DNA from: Pristionchus mayeri
Taxonomy: Eukaryota; Nematoda; Chromadorea; Rhabditida; Neodiplogasteridae
Direction of reading: 5' to 3'
Assembly (NCBI GenBank): GCA_036245805.1
Contig: BTRK01000003.1
Span: 35,791,215 to 35,855,214 of the forward strand
Length of the DNA: 64,000 nucleotides
How positions within the stretch are numbered: the stretch's first letter is position 1; each line of letters starts with the position of its first letter. The notes under the pieces are model-generated. The model worked only from the letters and a program-made list of their open reading frames with translations. It was not told where the DNA came from and made no database searches. The position numbers were made by a program, and so were the translations under genes. Below are positions 59,084 through 64,000 of the stretch, piece by piece.

Positions 59084-60189
59084 ATGTCCCATCGTAAGTT
59101 CACCTTTCTACGCCCATTCGGGCTGGAGAACGTGTCGCGCGAGTGCGTCATCACTATCTTCATCATTGTGACGGGCGTGTGCACGATGCCGTTCATGCGG
59201 ATACTTCGACTAGAGGTGAGCATGAATGAAAAAAGTCGGTAAGATTGATAAATCTAGCTATTCAATTTCATGTCCATTTTTTTTAAATTTCCAAATGTGT
59301 TCTATGCAATTCTATGCAAAATATCATTTATGATAATTTATAAATCCACTCGATTCCGCTCATAATGACAGTGCCTGTCGAGCTCGTTCAATTCCACCGA
59401 GTAATATTCTTCCCTGATATGATACAGGGAGAGTGTGTATTCTTCAAAATGAGAGATGTTCGCAACCCGGTAGATGGGTGCTACACTAATGTATTATGTG
59501 TGAGAATGAATATTTCCTGCAGTCGGTCCCGGGGAATGTTTTCAAAAAAAAACATGTGAGCGAATGTGGTAACAGCATTCTCACGATAGGTTGCGAGAGT
59601 TAATTGGATGAACAATGATATTCGGGGTGTGAGAAATCGACAGATTGTTAAGTTAGCCAAAGAGCGAGAGTGCGCCGTGTGAAACTACGAATATACTCGT
59701 GATTTGTTCTCATGAATTTTAAATAATAATTGCTATTTCTCTTATAAAATTTGAAAGAAATACAATTTAGCTCATTTCTTAGATGCATCCGATCAGAAGC
59801 GCATCGATCTCCTCATCGATACCGACGAATTGGTAGAGAATATGACTATCGACTGACTCGAAAGAGAGGTGAGAAGGAGAATCTTCATTTAGCTCTCTCT
59901 CTCTCTCTTGCTCGTTTACGGAGAAGCGGAACAACTGCACTTCTGAGTGATGAGAACCGTGCTACTGGAAGGGCAAGTCGCTTGTTATTGTATTTGTTTA
60001 GATGACGTATCACCCTTCTATTAAACATAGTAACTTGCAGTTTTAGTTGTGGGCCATTTGCATTGTGGCACGAATTACTTACTGAGGAATACATTTCTAA
60101 TGCAGATTAGAATGCGTTCCCAATGGTCAATCGACGGATTCGTGACGCACCTGATTCTTATTCGTGAGTGGGAGGTGCTGGTGCAATAA
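59084..60189 (+). CDS. candidate two-exon small membrane protein
   Basis: Exon 1, 59084-59215, starts at ATG and ends at a GTGAGC donor: 44 codons with a basic N-terminus (MSHRKFTFLRPFG), then one hydrophobic helix (ECVITIFIIVTGVCTMPF) and a basic end (MRILRLE). This is the pattern of a single-pass signal anchor. Third codon positions are GC-rich, unlike the flanks, which is good evidence of coding. A possible last exon, 60106-60189, follows a TTCTAATGCAG acceptor in the right phase and ends at TAA (26 codons, IRMRSQWSIDGFVTHLILIR), giving about 70 residues. Exon 1 is the solid part; the second exon is a guess, and the intron of about 890 bp contains an X module. I do not recognise the family. 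Confidence 0.35.
59783..59868 (+). pseudogene. exon-like module X (copy 6)
   Basis: An 86-bp block between CATTTCTTAG and GTGAGAAGG. In the ancestral phase it reads ASDQKRIDLLIDTDELVENM and then a TGA at the position where copy 4 has Arg. It lies inside the intron of the candidate gene at 59084. Confidence 0.5.
59890..59909. repeat. CT microsatellite
   Basis: CTCTCTCTCTCTCTCT run directly downstream of module X copy 6. Confidence 0.8.
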
Positions 60190-60572
60190 TATCCGTGCAT
60201 CCCTTTCACATAAATAAGCATTCATTGAAGATATTTCAGTACTAATCGCACTGTAAATAGCTTACTCTAAATGGAATGTGGGTGGAGATTCCGAAACACT
60301 TTTCCGAAACGAAACGCGATTAAATTTCCGTGTCAGCAACTGGAAATAAGATGTGAGCAGAACATTTTAAATACAAAACATGTACAACGCTATTCGATAT
60401 TTAACCGTGTAATTGCGACGCAGTCGTTCTTTTACTTTGAATGATAGTTTCTCTTTTTTACTGACATCCTACTATAGTATTAACCAATGTCCTTTTCTAG
60501 ATTGCTTGAAGCACTATAGCAACTGTCGGCGTGCCTCAGTTACGGTCACGCAAGTTAATGTATGTTCGGTCT

Positions 60573-60649
60573 GTAGTCACTGCGATGGTAATAACGCCTG
60601 CTTCGCTTACTGAAGTACACTCGACATCAGCGGAATGCTCGTCATAACG
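60573..60649 (+). pseudogene. module T (copy 4), degenerate
   Basis: GTAGTCACTGCGATGGTAAT and CGGAATGCTCGTCATAACG are shared with copies 1 to 3; the donor has become GTGCGCG. The downstream TCGCATGGCTGCAACGCGAT at about 60758 matches 39050 after copy 2, so these two loci share at least 200 bp. Confidence 0.45.
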
Positions 60650-60689
60650 GTGCGCGATAATGCTCCACCTCGTTTCTTAAATCACTATT

Positions 60690-61225
60690 GAAATTAGAGT
60701 GTAGCTCTCATGTGCGCAATGTTGCCATTAGATAACGTCGAACAGGATGGAATATGTCGCATGGCTGCAACGCGATTGCACAATCTCGGAAGAATTTCGC
60801 TTTCGCTTTTCCGTTTTCGTACATCTAAAATGGCTTAACATAATTGCATTACAAAAAATATGAGGACATTTACAGATTCATATGTGATTGCTTCTGCCTG
60901 CAGTCGCCAATGCACAGCAGAAACACTACTCTGTTCCCGTTCGCCATTTAGTGCTTCAAGTCGTTCATTGTGAGTGGCTTGGATTGCGCATTTTGGTTGG
61001 TTTGCGTAATTAGTGATTGTTTTTCTTAGTTTGGATCTGATCCAGAAACGATTGTTTGAAACTTTCTGACACTTCTATTAACAGCGAACGCAGCCTGGGA
61101 TCACCAGGCCCATTCTTTTATTTGTCATGCTGTTTGTGGTGTCGTTTTCTTGGATGGATAGGATAAAAGTACAGTGATGCGCCGAGTTCTATGTACTGCC
61201 CTATAAAAAATAATACTGCCTTATG
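60690..61225. other. no gene recognised
   Basis: Nothing supported apart from the intron-like patch shared with 39050. Confidence 0.35.
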
Positions 61226-62310
61226 AGAGACTATCTGAGCCATTGGACATATGCTTGGCAAAGTTCGAAAAATCGAATTCCTCCATAATGTATGTACGTA
61301 TAGTACTCGGTGAGTATAGCACGTAGGTCACTTATGGAGTCATCCAGATAGCGTTTTCCAGGAAATATAGGTGCTTCGAAATTTTTCGAAATTGTATATT
61401 CCGCAACCGTTTCGAATGAATGACATATTGAAAAATGCGCAAAATTCAAGTGATCATAGTCACTAAATTGCATGATGAAATGTTTTCAAATCCTTCGGAA
61501 AAATCGATTTTAATTTGTGAATGAAAATTTGTAGCTCGTTCAGGTGGGTTGGGTGTGCAATTTGTATTTCAGCGGTGTGTAGTGCAGCTATGACACATAC
61601 TTTGCTAAAAATATGAACGAAATAAAAAGGTGAGTTTTTGAGAAATTGACGAAAAACGACAAAATCTCAAAATAAAGTCAATTTTTTGATGGGCTCAGCG
61701 GCCTACCGTACCCCATCTAACATGAAGTACTCGATGAGGGAAATCAATTACCAATAGTAGAATTTCGGTATTCCTTCGCGCGCGCGGGAGCGCAGATCTT
61801 TAAGAGAGACTATCTGAGAGAATGGAAATATGCTTGGCACTAGCCCAAAAATCGAAATCCTCCTAAATGTGAATACATGTAATACTCGGTGAGTATAGTT
61901 CAGGTGTGGCTTATTTAGTGTTCTAGAACGCACATTAAGAAATGCGCGGGGGTACGGTAGGCCGCTGAGCACATCAAAAACTGACTTTATTTTGAGATTT
62001 TGTCGTTTTTTTTCTCAAAAACTCACCTTTTTATTTCGTTCATATTTTTTGCAAAGTATGTATCATGGCTGCACTACACACCGCTGAAATAAAAATTGCA
62101 CATACCCACCCACCTGAACGAGCTAAAATTTTTCATTCAAAAATTATAGTCAACATTTCGAATTTTTTAAAGGATTTGAAAACATATCAGCATGAAATTT
62201 AGTGAGTAAGATCACTTTAGTCGAAATGGTCGAAAAAATTTCAAAAAAAAATGTAATTTTGCATATTTTGAAGTTGGACACGTTTTTATGCTCGAGTATG
62301 ACTTCTGTGC
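61226..62310. mobile_element. nested foldbacks (FB-G with FB-E-like ends)
   Basis: GAGACTATCTGAGCCATTGG at 61228 and GAGACTATCTGAGAGAATGG at 61809 are two same-orientation FB-E-like termini, each followed by CATATGCTTGGCA. Around them, arms of another foldback pair from about 61440/62225 inward (GTTTTCAAATCC with its mirror at 62172-62183; GAACGAAATAAAAAGGTGAG with its mirror near 62030). The region is a stack of insertions; exact borders are uncertain. Confidence 0.65.
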
Positions 62311-63540
62311 CAAATTTCTTCTGTGCCCAAAAATATATGGAGCAATTATCATTCAGCAAGTCAAGAGCTTTAAAAATTGAGAATACGTTTGTGATTTCAT
62401 TGCATTTGCGAACTTGGTGCATTGCATAGTAATCGATCCCAAGTAACCTTGTTTTTATTGTAAGAAGAAGTAGACTGTGGATATTGCATAATCGATTGAG
62501 ACTCGCAAATATGTAATGCAGGCAACCCTTTTCTACCAGGTTTTAATCAACGCATATTTTTAGGAAGTCGTCCTAACTTCACTGTCAAGCAAGAATATAT
62601 TTCAAAGGAATTTCAAAGGAAAAAAGTCCGACTGCGCCCACAATATATATCTAATCTCCTGCCAATTCTTGTGCCATACGCCCCAAACAGATATGGAAAC
62701 GATTCGTATTAATATAATCTTTCGATTCAGCACACCTTCCTATTATGACTAATTGACAGAGTTAACGCGCCTCTTCCTATGCTCCCTCAAATGATGGTCA
62801 GTCGCCGTCCATGCAATCATTAGTTTCCGAACTATCAATTATCGATTGATGATGCGGTAAAAACTGTTGAAATATGTTAGTATTTTCTAATGTTCACCAA
62901 AGAGATATCAATGCTTCCCTGCAATTGGATTTTATAAGATAAGCTTGACACGCCCAATCGACGGGTCACCAGTAAACCGCCGGGGCGTTCACTGCATATG
63001 GCAAAATTCCAGAGACATCCGCATGAGAGCATGTAAATTCGCGAAAGCTTGCTCTCTTTATCGGTGCTCATCCCCTGTAAAAGGCCGATACAGTAGGATT
63101 GTCCGGGCTTCGAAAGAATTGCCTGCCAATCGTCATAACACGGATCTCTTGTAAAAATGCAGGAAAATGAGACCTTTGCGACAAAAAATCAGGATCACGG
63201 ATTTCGCTGTAAACATTTGGACTGACCAAAGTGATGATAACGCCTTTCCGCTTCGACCAACGAGCGGATTTCTTTCAATCGGTTCGTAATACATATATCT
63301 ACAAATATGTTCTTCTACGCTCATTGCGTAACTTATGTATTCGCATAGTTTCATGCAAAAAAAACTGTTATATTATCAGAGGGATGCGAAGAGTTCAAAA
63401 GGGAAAGGGAATAAATATAACAAGTAATACTTCTTTCAAATCTAGGTGCAAAGGTGTTGCACAAATTGCTTAAAGGTATGACCTGGAGATAATAATTGAT
63501 TTCCAAGTCCTGGGAAACAAATCAAAATATGCGCGCATGA
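62311..63540. other. no gene recognised
   Basis: Short frames without motifs. No repeat placed. Confidence 0.35.
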
Positions 63541-63544
63541 GCTG

Positions 63545-63700
63545 ATGCTCCATCTTTATTCACAAATCCACCAGGAAGGCTTATGCATCAAATGTTTCAC
63601 ATAAATGGTTCGAACTCGCAATGAGTAATGATATACCGCTCTCACATGGGAATAACAACAACACATGGTCGACCGACCTCTGCAGCTGTACAGGATTCTG
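63545..63700 (-). pseudogene. VHD module remnant in inverted orientation
   Basis: On the minus strand GCTGCAGAGGTCGGTCGACC, followed by the downstream intron patch ATAAGCCTTCCTGGTGGATT, matches the 3' half of VHD loci at 16628 and 18026. It is the only module copy outside the palindrome in this orientation. Confidence 0.45.
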
Positions 63701-63849
63701 TAGCCAGAATCCTGTTAGTGGAATGGAAAGGACACAAGGGTAATAATAAAATAAACTTTAACTTCTTGTTCTCGCTACCGTGCATTTGCCGAAGTATTTT
63801 TTTTTGCTAAAATTTCATTAATTAGTTAGTAAAAATGTTTTATTTTTCG

Positions 63850-63925
63850 TGTTTAAATTTTATTTTTCGCAACCGTTTCGAATGAATGACATCTTGAAAA
63901 ATGCGCAAAACTAAAGTGCATATCA
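63850..63925. repeat. fragment of FB-G-type repeat at the window edge
   Basis: CGCAACCGTTTCGAATGAAT and GACATCTTGAAAAATGCGCA repeat 61391-61440 with few changes. Cut by the window end or truncated. Confidence 0.7.
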
Positions 63926-64000
63926 AACTGAGTGATTGTGTTAAAATGGAAAAGGTGGTGCAGAAGTATTTTTCACAGTCGATGTCAATTTGGTATGCGG

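Overview
The window reads as non-coding, repeat-dominated DNA of an animal. A free-living nematode is my best guess but it is not proven. The evidence is eukaryotic tRNA genes without encoded CCA, two Tc1/mariner-type transposase relics (DD34D and DD37D), a tRNA-derived SINE, AT-rich DNA, and short exon-like blocks bounded by worm-like splice sites (TTTGCAG or TTTTCAG acceptors, GTGAGT donors). No complete recognisable protein-coding gene is present. The best coding candidates are a single-exon two-zinc-knuckle ORF (850-1311) and a small membrane-anchor first exon (59084-59215).

Layout. 1-4.6 kb: two tRNA genes (Thr, Arg), the zinc-knuckle ORF and a nested MITE. 4.7-11 kb: two foldback elements of one family, the second holding a hAT-like MITE and another foldback. 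14.2-24.3 kb: a giant palindrome with arms of about 4.5 kb that match without indels around the axis 19232.5, with an older, diverged foldback at its centre. 24.4-26.2 kb: foldback fragments and a six-unit hairpin array. 26-39 kb: decayed exon-like blocks between foldbacks. 39.2-40.5 kb: a composite retroelement made of a (CATTCTC)n array, a GC-rich body and an AT tail, flanked by a 12-bp target duplication. 41.3-51.2 kb: five more foldback structures and a DD37D transposase relic. 51.7-53.3 kb: a SINE-like head abutting a complete but disabled mariner. 53.4-64 kb: further foldbacks, more exon-like blocks and the membrane-anchor exon.

Two layers explain most of the window. The first is a set of foldback families covering roughly half of it (my sum of the intervals is about 31 kb). 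They are inserted into each other, so sister arms serve as empty sites and reveal target duplications: TTAC for one family, and the 8-bp ATCATGAA for a hAT-like MITE. The second is a set of at least six exon-like modules, each present 3 to 9 times in different states of decay with conserved splice sites and neighbouring intron sequence. They look like remnants of one multi-exon gene that was duplicated many times here. I do not recognise its product.
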